Shown here one piece after another: positions 30,201 to 38,600 of a stretch of DNA of 64,000 nucleotides. Positions within the stretch are counted from its first letter, which is position 1, and each line of letters begins with the position of its first letter. Below the pieces are notes generated by a model, which did no database searches, was not told the DNA's origin, and worked only from the letters and a program-made list of their open reading frames with translations. This DNA comes from Lachnospiraceae bacterium (GTDB lineage: Bacteria; Bacillota; Clostridia; Lachnospirales; Lachnospiraceae). Both the position numbers and the translations under genes were made by a program. The stretch is taken from NCBI GenBank assembly GCA_015056815.1, contig SVFN01000011.1, positions 57,101-121,100 of the forward strand. The letters are read 5' to 3'.

Positions 30201-33200
30201 GGTCGGTCCATAAGTTCTCTGTGTCAGAGTGTTTCTTGCATTTAACAGACTCTCTACCGGACTGCAGGTCGTCAGTCTTAAGTAACCGGTACGATCCGTC
30301 AAAGACCAGTTATTGTTATTAGGGTTGTGATTCCACTGCCATACCAGATCAAGATCGGAACCATTGTAATCGTTCTCACCGGCTTCTTCTTTCTGCTTCG
30401 GTGTTGTATTCACATGCTCGATCAGCGAAACACTGTCCACATAGAAATCCATCAGATCGTTTCCCTTAGTCTGGTTCGGCACCCAGGGAGTCTCAAAGAA
30501 CAGGTAGTTCTGATCTGTGATCGCATCCGCCGGCATCGTATACTCTGCTGTAAGCTTTGTCCACTCGCCTTTTTTGGCAGTCACACTGCCAAGGATCGTA
30601 CGATAGTTATAATCCGGTCCATTCTGGATCGTAGCATTGAACTGCTTCTGATCCACATCGCCTTCTTTGTACATGATATAGGCTGTTAAAGAATACTTAT
30701 TTCCCGGTGTCAGCTTATTGCTTAAATCCTGCATCGGACCGCTTCCTGTACCGGCGCGGTTCGTTACGATGATGGATTTCTCACCTTCGTATTTCTCCTC
30801 TTCCGTGACGGCTACATCACCGTTTTCGTTGCAACTCCAGCCCTCGATACCGTCTTCGAAACCACCGTTTGTGATCATATCGTCTGACTCTGTCGTGATC
30901 GAGAAATCATCGATGTAAAGATCCATATAGTCATTGGCCTCTGTCGGATTCTGTGTCCAGGGCGTCTCAAAGAATACATAGTTCTGTGTATTGTCAAACG
31001 GATACTGGTCGCTCTTGTTATGTACGGTGTAATCATAGCTGAAGGATGTCCACTCACCCTTCTTCGCATTGATCTTGATCAGATCCTCACGCCAGTTGTA
31101 ATTATCACCGTTTTCAAACGTAACATTGATCTGCTTCGTTGCCGGACCGTCTACATATTTTACCTTACCGGTCACATGATAGGTCTTTCCAAGCACAAGC
31201 TTGCCGGAAAGATTCTGGCTTGCACCACCGCCGCAGGACTTACGGTTCGTTACCTTGATACAGTAATTACCGCTTGCCGGATCCTCATCGCAGATCTCGA
31301 CATCCGCTTTCTCTGTTCTCATGGTCTCCCAGGGAGCGATCTCTCCGGTCTCACCGCCGCCGTTCTCGATCAGCTCGATCAGGTTGCCTGCCGGTTTCTC
31401 CGGCGCGGGATCCTCCGGCTCTTTTCCGGGTTCTTCACTACCGCTCGTCTGTGTCGTCGTAATGGAGAAATCAGATACATACAGATCCATCCAGTCATTC
31501 TCCGCTGTCGGATTCTGTGTCCAGGGTGTCTCGATAAAGAAGACATTCTTGGTATTGTCAAATTTGTACTGCTCACTCTTATCATGAACGGTATACTCAT
31601 AGCTGAACTCTGTCCACTCACCTTTTTTCGCTTCGACATGGATCAGATCCTCACGCCAGTTATAGTTCGCGCCGTTCTGAACCGTTACATTGATCTTCTT
31701 GGTATCCGGTCCGTCCACGTATTTCACTTTACCACTGATGGTATAAGTCTTGCCCATCTCAAGCTGTCCGGTCACATCCTGTGCAGGACCCGCACCGGTG
31801 GACTTACGTCCGCTTGCCTTTAAGACATAACCGCTCTCTGCACTATCGTCTTCAATCGCTTCCAGCGTTACCTCTGCCTCGCCCGGCGTAGAACTCCAGC
31901 CAGTCGTATCGCCGCTTGCCAGGTTGCCGTTTGTGACAAGCTCAACAGTCGTCTCTACCGGTACTTCCACTTCTTTTTCCGTCGTGATGGAGAAATCATC
32001 CACATACAGATCCATCCAGTCATTCTCCGCTGTCGGATTCTGTGTCCACGGTGTCTCGATGAAGAAAATATTCTTCGTATTATCAAACTTGTACTGCTCA
32101 CTCTTGTCATGAACGGTATACTCATAGCTGAATTCTGTCCACTCGCCTCTTTTGGCTTCTATATGGATCAGATCTTCACGCCAGTTATAGTTCGCACCGT
32201 TTTGAACCGTTATGTTGATCTTCTTGGTATCCGGTCCGTCTACGTATTTTACTCTGCCACTGATGGTATAGGTCTTGCCCATCTCAAGCTGCCCGGTCAC
32301 ATCCTGCGCAGGACCCGCACCGGTGGACTTACGTCCGCTTGCCTTCAAGACATAACCACTTTTAGCGCTGTCATCTTCAACCGCTTCCAGCGTTACCTCT
32401 GCCTCGCCCGGCGTAGAACTCCAGCCCGAAGTATCACCTGTCTCAAGATCACCGTTTGTAACAAGCTCGACGGTTTCCGTCACCGTTTTGGTTGCAGGCG
32501 GTTCCTCTCCTTCCAGATCCGGTGTGATATTCTTTGTCGTCTCATTTGCGATCACCGGTTCCTCCGCCGGAGCCTTGTCGGCATCAAAAACTCTGTGCGC
32601 CGCGTCATTATAAAACTCATCGGATTTGACAATGGATTTCTCCGCACTTCCCGCTACCGGAAGCTCCATTTCCTGTGAAACCGTCTTGCCATCGCCGTCC
32701 TTACCAAGCATCGGCCAGCCGTCTTTCCAGGTACACTCGGTAAGTACCGGCACACGTCCGACTGCACCATGATCCTGGAACATGAAACCATACCACTTGC
32801 CATCCTTCGTGTCCACAAGTCCACCCTGTGCCACGCCTGCTGTCGTACCGTTATTACTGAAATTTGCATTTAAGATCGTAGCCACTTCCCAATCTGTAGA
32901 CGGGAAGGTCTTGCTTCTGTGACAAACCTCTGTACGGGGATTTCCGTTCGGCCAGCAGATGTTAAATACATAATAGTAGTCGCCCTGCTTCATCACATGC
33001 GTTCCCTCGTTGTTTAGGATGTATCCGCCCGGGAACAGATTCCCGTTTCCATTAAACAAAGTACCCTGTGCTCCACCCTCCTTCTCACCGGAAGCATCTT
33101 CGTTCAATTCAATATATTTGGTAGCGCCGTTACCATAGACCAGATAAGTCTTGCCATTGTCATCATCAAAGAACAATGCCATATCATGGTACGCGCCCTT

Positions 33201-33704
33201 TAATTCCGTCTTTTTCCAGCTTCCATTCTCAATATCCTTCGTCGTAAAGATATAGCCCTTACCTGTGGTATTGGAATTGAAAGCGACATAGTAAGTACCG
33301 TCATGATACTGGATGCTGGATGCCCACTGTCCGTTTCCATACATGCTCTTGCCGTTCCTGAGTGCCATTTCATCAGAAGATCCCAGAATGTCATACACAT
33401 AGTTGACGATCTCCCAGTTTACCAGGTCTGTCGACTTCATGACCGGACAGCCCGGTGATAAATGCATCGTGGTACTTACCATATAGTAAGTATCCTCCAC
33501 ACGAATGATGTCGATATCCGGTACATCTGCATAGATCACCGGATTTTCAAAGGTTGACTCCGTCTTCATGGACGAGGTCGATGCACTGACATTGACCGGG
33601 GAAAACAGTGAGGTCGATACTACCGTAACTGCCATGGCCAATGCACAGAATTGTTTACTGTGTCTGCTCCATCTGTAATAAGACGGATGTTTGCTAAATC
33701 CCAT
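27204..33704 (-). CDS. Secreted 2166-aa double-GH43 arabinoxylan-degrading protein with CBMs and BspA LRR
   Basis: After a signal peptide (cleavage near 42) comes a first GH43 five-blade propeller (about 45-380; VPDIDIIRV, YHDMALFFDDD, ILNNEGTHVMK). Four CBM22/CBM4_9-like modules lie at about 415-1100, then a GH43_C2-like concanavalin fold (about 1120-1310) and a cohesin-like beta domain (about 1320-1450). A second GH43 (about 1465-1795; GADPYAIVYN, WCFDPAVLVDDDG, MFEDSGIFKK) precedes a CBM6-like module, a FIVAR-like helical stretch and a BspA-type LRR end. GH43 members are beta-xylosidases or arabinofuranosidases, so both ends of arabinoxylan side-chain removal may be covered. The catalytic Asp/Asp/Glu set looks present in both. 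The start has AAGGAGT upstream. There is no sortase motif. Confidence 0.93.
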   Translation of the reverse strand: MGFSKHPSYYRWSRHSKQFCALAMAVTVVSTSLFSPVNVSASTSSMKTESTFENPVIYADVPDIDIIRVEDTYYMVSTTMHLSPGCPVMKSTDLVNWEIVNYVYDILGSSDEMALRNGKSMYGNGQWASSIQYHDGTYYVAFNSNTTGKGYIFTTKDIENGSWKKTELKGAYHDMALFFDDDNGKTYLVYGNGATKYIELNEDASGEKEGGAQGTLFNGNGNLFPGGYILNNEGTHVMKQGDYYYVFNICWPNGNPRTEVCHRSKTFPSTDWEVATILNANFSNNGTTAGVAQGGLVDTKDGKWYGFMFQDHGAVGRVPVLTECTWKDGWPMLGKDGDGKTVSQEMELPVAGSAEKSIVKSDEFYNDAAHRVFDADKAPAEEPVIANETTKNITPDLEGEEPPATKTVTETVELVTNGDLETGDTSGWSSTPGEAEVTLEAVEDDSAKSGYVLKASGRKSTGAGPAQDVTGQLEMGKTYTISGRVKYVDGPDTKKINITVQNGANYNWREDLIHIEAKRGEWTEFSYEYTVHDKSEQYKFDNTKNIFFIETPWTQNPTAENDWMDLYVDDFSITTEKEVEVPVETTVELVTNGNLASGDTTGWSSTPGEAEVTLEAIEDDSAESGYVLKASGRKSTGAGPAQDVTGQLEMGKTYTISGKVKYVDGPDTKKINVTVQNGANYNWREDLIHVEAKKGEWTEFSYEYTVHDKSEQYKFDNTKNVFFIETPWTQNPTAENDWMDLYVSDFSITTTQTSGSEEPGKEPEDPAPEKPAGNLIELIENGGGETGEIAPWETMRTEKADVEICDEDPASGNYCIKVTNRKSCGGGASQNLSGKLVLGKTYHVTGKVKYVDGPATKQINVTFENGDNYNWREDLIKINAKKGEWTSFSYDYTVHNKSDQYPFDNTQNYVFFETPWTQNPTEANDYMDLYIDDFSITTESDDMITNGGFEDGIEGWSCNENGDVAVTEEEKYEGEKSIIVTNRAGTGSGPMQDLSNKLTPGNKYSLTAYIMYKEGDVDQKQFNATIQNGPDYNYRTILGSVTAKKGEWTKLTAEYTMPADAITDQNYLFFETPWVPNQTKGNDLMDFYVDSVSLIEHVNTTPKQKEEAGENDYNGSDLDLVWQWNHNPNNNNWSLTDRTGYLRLTTCSPVESLLNARNTLTQRTYGPTCSGKIKLDVSHMENGDVAGLASLSYNYGYVAVKKEAGKNKLVMVNAANNSNKKADAPEEIESVDLNGNTVSLKVDFNFAGGDKANFYYSTDDKTWKKIGNELKLSYELTHFMGSRFAIFNYATKKAGGYVDVDYFRVSDEITGEKEAEEAKAATISAQESVAGIMNTETEVKLCLDELESGSHKSLEASVSIPKLFAVDDVVFNKEAIKGEASYTYKNGRLTLKVTGEDVSFKADDKLFATIKCRVNGYASAAQTAQISADYIKVDGGKLAYEAEPANIKLTYKDFGEIAKKLGYSNPLASQLLGADPYAIVYNGRVYVYMTADDYQYDTNGNVIKNEFDYIHTLRVISSDDMVNWTDHGEIDIAGPTGAAKWAKNSWAPAIAYNKVEGEDRFFVYFANGGSGIGVVEGPTPLGPWTDPIGGALLDQRKPGCAGVVWCFDPAVLVDDDGSAYIYFGGGVPDGQSLNPKTARVAKLGEDMHSIKGEAVMIDAPCMFEDSGIFKKDGVYYYSYCSNFTKANEPGYPDTGTICYMTSDSPMGPFTYQGEVFKNPSVWFNTAGNNHHATFVFNDKTYFIYHAQTVAKAKGEKEKGDEGFYQKGYRSTHIDDIFFNSNGTIKPIKGTYEGIAQLKTVNPYERMEAETIAWNAGIKVTECKEEGKLFKDFNMQVSDIQNGDWISASQADFGDNGSEKITVKAASKNGGSIEVRLNSPEGRLVGTVEVEATGSEDTFKEFSTGLDKVTGVQNIFLVFKGEGEGNLMNVDCYGFTESEADKSALEAGIKAAEAMLSKLSGAEKDALQKAIDTAKVTAQDSKATASQIEAAAEALTLARNTAQKAIDAKQSGSKQPQKPTVSLQSYVGKTFTDPSGLTYKITACSTAKKTVTLVKAEKQLKSIKVPDTTAYANMKFNVTEIGKAAFKGQKKATKAVIGKNITYIGGNAFANCRKLGKVTIKSTSLKAIGKKAFTKVREGITFKVPKKNKKAYDRLLKKAKTKNYKVK
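31440..32470 (-). repeat. Tandem 525-bp duplication of a carbohydrate-binding module
   Basis: Two units offset by exactly 525 bp (175 codons) are almost identical in DNA, for example around 31755 and 32280, where long stretches differ at single third-codon positions. They encode CBM copies 1 and 2 of the GH43 protein. Copies 3 and 4 (about 30405-31370) are more diverged. This marks a recent in-frame duplication. Confidence 0.92.
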
Positions 33705-34107
33705 AAATATACTCCTTCCTTATCTAAAAAAATGAACGCCCCCCCATGTTCAGACGTTCCTTTTGATTTTAGAAACGCCGCATGCCGGGAAAGGAGAAAA
33801 ATGTGCTCCGGCGATACGGCTGTTTCCGGTTTTGGGCTAGGATAATATTCACATATTCAGGGATTTTTTACATCCATAAAAACTTTAGGGATTTTTTGGA
33901 TAGATTTGAAATTCCTTTAATTTTGAGGGGTGAGGGTAGTGGGCTTTAGTTGGGTACCTTTGTTTTTCATTCCACTCTATGCTTTGTCATTTTTCAAAGG
34001 ATTTACGGGGGGATTTTGTCATTTTTCAAAGGATTTATGTGGTTGATTTTGTCATTTTTCAATTTAGGCGCTTTTCTTTCCCAGTGTTTTGCGTTCAAAA
34101 TGTTTTT
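33705..34107. other. Intergenic region with upstream sequence of GH43 gene
   Basis: The 403 bp between the GH43 start and the end of the LRAT-like gene contain the expected GH43 promoter region and a three-copy repeat at 33983-34065. No convincing -10/-35 pair, gene or RNA is recognised. Confidence 0.4.
33983..34065. repeat. Three direct repeats TTTGTCATTTTTCAA
   Basis: TTTGTCATTTTTCAA starts at 33983, 34015 and 34048, followed in the first two copies by AGGATTTA. The spacing of 32 and 33 bp is three helical turns, which fits a row of protein-binding sites or a decayed repeat array. The region is just beyond the LRAT-like gene's stop codon. Confidence 0.7.
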
Positions 34108-34869
34108 CTAACTGTCCAACAATATCCTGAGTAATGCATGTCCTCTTGTAACACCATTCACAGCTCTCTTAACCTGATACGACTGTGAGACTCCCGTCTT
34201 GCACCAAAGGGCAAAATGCTCGCAATTATTGATCGCCAGATGGTATTCCTCCTCACCAAGTCTGCTCTTTGCCCTCTGGACCGTTTCCCCGGGCGAATAT
34301 AACGTTTTTTCTGCATGCTTCGCCCACTCGATTCGCGGCTCTATGATATCCGGCCGCCAAAAAGAAGTTGATGAATGTATCTTTTGCGGACACCTGCCAT
34401 CTCCGCCAAAGTACAGGACGAAATAATCTTTATCCTCTTTCAGGAATTCTTCCATGGAAGCCTCATGGATCACAATCCGGTCAGAAAAATCACCGTTCAT
34501 GCCTGCATAATGGATCACTCTGCCATTTCCTATATATACAGCATAATGGTCATATATTCCCAAAGCCTTTTCCCGCGTGATCCCCAACACATCTCCTTTT
34601 TCCGGAAATTCCTTACGTGTCAGCCTACGGAATTTTTCTTTCATAACTCCGGCACTTCCCCATGCCTTACGAATGTTGTGTTCATCAAGGATTCTGGAAA
34701 GACCTGTGATCAGATTCTGCTGCAGTCTCCAGCCATTCTTTTCTTCTACGTCCTCCCAGAAATAATGTCCATCACTGACCGTTCTCTCTCTATTCGGGCA
34801 ATCCGCAAGCTCCGGCAGTTGCAATCGCAATCTTGAAAGTTCTTTTTCAAAAAGCACTAAATCCTGCAT
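34108..34869 (-). CDS. LRAT-domain (NlpC/P60-like) protein
   Basis: The 253-aa protein has the LRAT/H-rev107 pattern: GDVLGITREKALGIYDHYAVYIGNG (first His), GRVIHYAG (second His) and AINNCEHFALWCKTG (nucleophile Cys in N-C-E-H-F). The full catalytic triad is therefore present. LRAT-fold enzymes transfer or hydrolyse acyl groups of phospholipids; bacterial members are little studied. Residues 1-75 form an extra N-terminal region without a recognised domain. No signal peptide is seen. GGAGG lies 9 bp before the ATG at 34869. It follows a small acidic protein gene by 85 bp on the same strand, so the two likely form an operon. A lipid-acting effector role is inference. Confidence 0.85.
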   Translation of the reverse strand: MQDLVLFEKELSRLRLQLPELADCPNRERTVSDGHYFWEDVEEKNGWRLQQNLITGLSRILDEHNIRKAWGSAGVMKEKFRRLTRKEFPEKGDVLGITREKALGIYDHYAVYIGNGRVIHYAGMNGDFSDRIVIHEASMEEFLKEDKDYFVLYFGGDGRCPQKIHSSTSFWRPDIIEPRIEWAKHAEKTLYSPGETVQRAKSRLGEEEYHLAINNCEHFALWCKTGVSQSYQVKRAVNGVTRGHALLRILLDS

Positions 34870-34954
34870 GAATCTTAACCTCCATTGGTATTCCAAAAAC
34901 GTTACCAAGATGCATTTCTGAACAGATCATACAAATACCTTCTGCAGTTCTTCC

Positions 34955-35242
34955 TTAAAAATCATTCAGAATGCTTTCTATCGTACCAACCGCACCACCA
35001 AGAAACGCTCCCACAATCATTCCGGGAATACCCCCAAGCATCTCCCCCATCTCTGCTCCGTTCTCTACGCCTGCTGCAATAAAAGGATCTTCCGCTTCCA
35101 TTTCCTCCAAATCCCATCCGGCATCCTCCTCATATTCTATTGCTTCTGCCGCTCTTTCTTCTTCCTCGATGATCTCAGGGTCACAAACGATCTCTACATC
35201 CGACTCGTCTAATCTGATATATTCCACTTCTTCATTCTTCAT
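34955..35242 (-). CDS. Small acidic protein with glycine-zipper end
   Basis: The 95-aa protein begins MKNEEVEYIRLDESDVEIV and is very acidic through residue 60. It ends with a hydrophobic glycine-rich segment (GGIPGMIVGAFLGGAVG) of glycine-zipper type that could insert into membranes or pack against another helix. GGAGGAAGAAGC precedes the ATG. It is not recognised as a known family. It is probably cotranscribed with the LRAT-like gene and may be its partner or inhibitor. A similar Gly/Ala-rich stretch occurs near residues 135-160 of the 1517-aa protein encoded next door. Confidence 0.75.
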   Translation of the reverse strand: MKNEEVEYIRLDESDVEIVCDPEIIEEEERAAEAIEYEEDAGWDLEEMEAEDPFIAAGVENGAEMGEMLGGIPGMIVGAFLGGAVGTIESILNDF

Positions 35243-35327
35243 GCTTCTTCCTCCACAACCAGAATCATTTGACGGTTACTGCACCGGTGCTTTATGGTAG
35301 TATTATAGCTTTGGAGAGTGACAGAAT

Positions 35328-35489
35328 ATGTCGGATAAAAAAAAATCTGATTTTGGGGTTCACCGAAATCAATTCGCCAGAACCTCTGCCGTCAATGTGC
35401 CGTTTGACAACTGGCGATCCTTCGGAGTTCCACGAACATCTTGTCAAGGTACAAAATGCATGCAAGGGGAAATGGCATTGCTTGTATAA
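35328..35489 (+). CDS. Possible 53-aa small ORF
   Basis: ATG at 35328 has GGAGAG 9 bp upstream and opens a 53-codon frame starting MSDKKKSDFGVHRNQFARTS. No homology is recognised and the frame may be chance or a remnant of a longer gene. It lies alone in the gap between the acidic small protein and the 1517-aa gene. Confidence 0.2.
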   Translation: MSDKKKSDFGVHRNQFARTSAVNVPFDNWRSFGVPRTSCQGTKCMQGEMALLV

Positions 35490-35513
35490 ATAAAAACTGA
35501 ATAAATCAACTGT

Positions 35514-35535
35514 CGGACAGGTTTTTGCCTGTCCG
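35514..35535. repeat. Perfect 8-bp inverted repeat
   Basis: CGGACAGG (35514-35521) pairs with CCTGTCCG (35528-35535) over a 6-nt loop. No T-run follows on either side, so it is not a typical terminator. Confidence 0.5.
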
Positions 35536-35677
35536 GCATAATTGAAAGAAGTAATGAAATACAGGGTGCACTTTTCCCGGAATCAACTGTAAGATTTAGT
35601 GGAAAAGGGTGTCACCTTTTATCGAAAAGAGTGTAGTTTTCTGTCGGTATACTCAGCATTGACTCATGAATGAGTAT

Positions 35678-38600
35678 TTACTGAAGTCTCACGGTTCTCA
35701 ATGGTTCAAGAGATCCCTCTCCAATAGACCATGTTGCCTTTCCACCTGCACTCTTAATATCATCAATAAAGTCTATTACTAAATCTCCATGTGCATTTGT
35801 AAGCACCTTGCATGGCAATTTACCGCTCACTAATGTATTTATTTCTTGCTCACTCTTTCCAGAGTACACACGGATCAATTTCTTTATTGTTTCAATATTT
35901 GCTCCTTTAATGCTATCAAGATAGCAATTCCAACAAGTCCTTGAATTATACTGTTCACTGTTCGCAGATTCCGCAAAAGTAGCAAATACATCGCCTCTTT
36001 GAACCTGTTGCTTACGTTCTGCTTTAAGTTGTTTATACAATTCCGAAGACATTTTTATTGATTCAGTTATATCACGAGAATGCTCCTGCAATTCAGTAGC
36101 AATATCAGAATTAGATTTTTGGTTATAATCTTCCTTCCATATATCAATGCCTAAAATTTCGCTGATTTCCTTCTTTTCCAATCTTTCTGGAAAAATATAT
36201 AAAAATTCACACCCCATTGCCTTTTCAGGAATGGAGGTAGAAATACTCGCTTTTTGCTTAAATCCTTCTATTTTCTTCTCATAATCAGAGATAATTGAGT
36301 TTAATTGTTCTGCATATCCATTCGCTTGATCAATTTCCCCAGATTGTACCAAAGGAATTGCTCTTGTTCCGTTCATTGTAATGAAATCATATTCTATCTT
36401 ATATCCATCATACACCAATCCTGAGACACCCGTCTTTATCTTTGAAAAGAATGACTGTTTCGTAGAATTTTTTTCTGTTATATATTTAAGATATGCATTT
36501 GCATGCTCTATTGCTTGATAGTATTTATTGTTGGCATCTACGTAATTCGCACACATTTTTCCTGCAACGATAAGAAATGATGAATTAACAATATTTGACC
36601 ATAAGTTAAAATCTTCACATACTAATCCAAGCGTTTCCGCTTTCATTTGAATGACATTCATATCAATATAAAGCTTAGATAATTTAACTCTTGACATATT
36701 CGCAAATGATGATCCGCCCATCATAAGTGAACGCATTTCATTCCACAAAGATACATATTCCATAAATAGCTGCAAAAATGTACTTTTCACTTCGCTCGAC
36801 GCAATCGAGTTTGCCCTTTCTACCGCTGCTGTAAGAATATCATCACTCTTCAATGCCCCAGCATTAATAATTCTATTATAAATATCTTTCAATGTTAAAA
36901 TGTCGTTTCTTACTTGATCCGCTGTTTCTCTACTATCATATTCTTTCCCATTTACAGTACGATACCTCTTATCTGCCAGCTCAATCTCCTTTTTTAAGTA
37001 GTCGATATACTTTGACTTTGTAATAATGTCTGACTCTTCAAGTGTATTAATAATTCTATTTATTTCAGGAACATCATTGCCAGATGTATTTAGAATTCTT
37101 TGAAGCACACTTGCCAAAGCAGCTCTACTCTTCCGAGCATCTTCAGCCGTAATATACTCAACTCCATCTTCTTTGCGTAGTATTTCATCAAGTCTAGATT
37201 CTAACTTAGTTAACTTACCTGAATAATCTGACGGATCAATTTGATTTCCTTCCAGCCACTTAAGAAAGGCTTCTTTTCCCTCACGTAACTGTACAGCATC
37301 AAAATAATTAATCTTCACTAACTGTTCACGGAGCATATCTTCAAAACGTTCTTTTAGTAGCTTAATCTGTCCCTCAATGCTTCCTTTATATTTTGTTACC
37401 AAATTAGGCATATAACCAAGAGAGGATATTTCTACTATCTTTTCATCACATTGAGTAAGATTATAATTTTCGACACCTGAGCAAATATCTTTCAGTTTTT
37501 TCTCTTCAAATGACTCCAAAAGCTTTTCTGCTTTTTTAATATAATTCTCTTTTATTCTACTATCCGAATTCTTGCTTTCTTTAATTTTCAAAACCATTTC
37601 AACAAGACTTTCATGGTTTTCTTTATCTGCATTATCAATAAATCCCTGATACTCTTGAGACTCTTTCTCTGCTATATTCCTAAGTTCAATAGTACCGTAT
37701 AAAACACCATCATAGGTTCTGCTTTCTCGATCCTTTCTATCTGCTTCTTCTTTCTCTAACTTTTTCCTTAATTGATTTATTTTTGTTGAATACTCTCCTT
37801 TAATCTTCTCATCTGTAGTTTCGTTCAACTTTTGCATAAATTGACTTACATCAGACAGTTTTTTAACCATTTTTAATTCGTCTTCAAGTTGCTTATATTT
37901 TTCATTAACCTCAAATACCTCTTTATTCATTGTGCATATCATATTGTTAATGAAATTTGCAACATCTCCTGCAACATCATATGGAGCAACAACGTCAAGT
38001 AACCGATTAACCCCATTAAGTTTCACAAAATATTTATCCAAAAAATCAGTTTGAAAACATGATACCTTACCAACCTTCTCAATTGGTACTATCAAGGAGT
38101 CTTTTCTATCTCCTTCTTTCAGATAATAGAAGTTCTTCGATGTAATCAAAATACCATTAAACAAACTATGGGAAAGTGAATAATTTGTCATAATAAAATA
38201 AGCTGTCTCATTGGCAAACTTTGTTCCCCACCATTCAGAAAAAGCAGCAAGCAACTTCTTAAACTCTTGCGAGTCATCGTTAAACATAGTGCCCTTTAAT
38301 AATTTTTCAGCCTTTGATGTTTTATTGATGATTTTTTTAAATTCTTCAGACCAAGACTGCAGACTAAGAGATTTCACTCTATCCTTTAAGCTATTTTCCT
38401 GTTCAACTTCCTTTGCCAATAAATCTCTGCCCTTCGTAATTGGTTTTAGTAAATCAAAAACTGCCTTTAAAGCAGCATCTAGTCTTTCTCCCGCGTCTTC
38501 TTCAGCCCATTCATTATAATGAGCCATACCCTTTAACTCTGGGTAAAACTCCTCTCCCGAACCATCTCTCTTGATTATACAAATCCAGCCTTTACCTGTA

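Larger units (their letters stand above)
35243..35677. other. Intergenic region, possible mobile-element debris
   Basis: This 435-bp gap holds a perfect 8-bp hairpin (35514-35535). It also holds a stretch (35560-35640) with repeated GGGTG-type words (AAAAGGGTGTCACCTTTT, then AAAAGAGTGTAG) that resemble ends of insertion sequences. No transposase is present, and the only ORF of note is the doubtful one at 35328. Confidence 0.3.

Noticed and set aside
35514..35535. Perfect 8-bp hairpin as a terminator
   Set aside because: No T-run on either strand and no gene end close by on the proper side.
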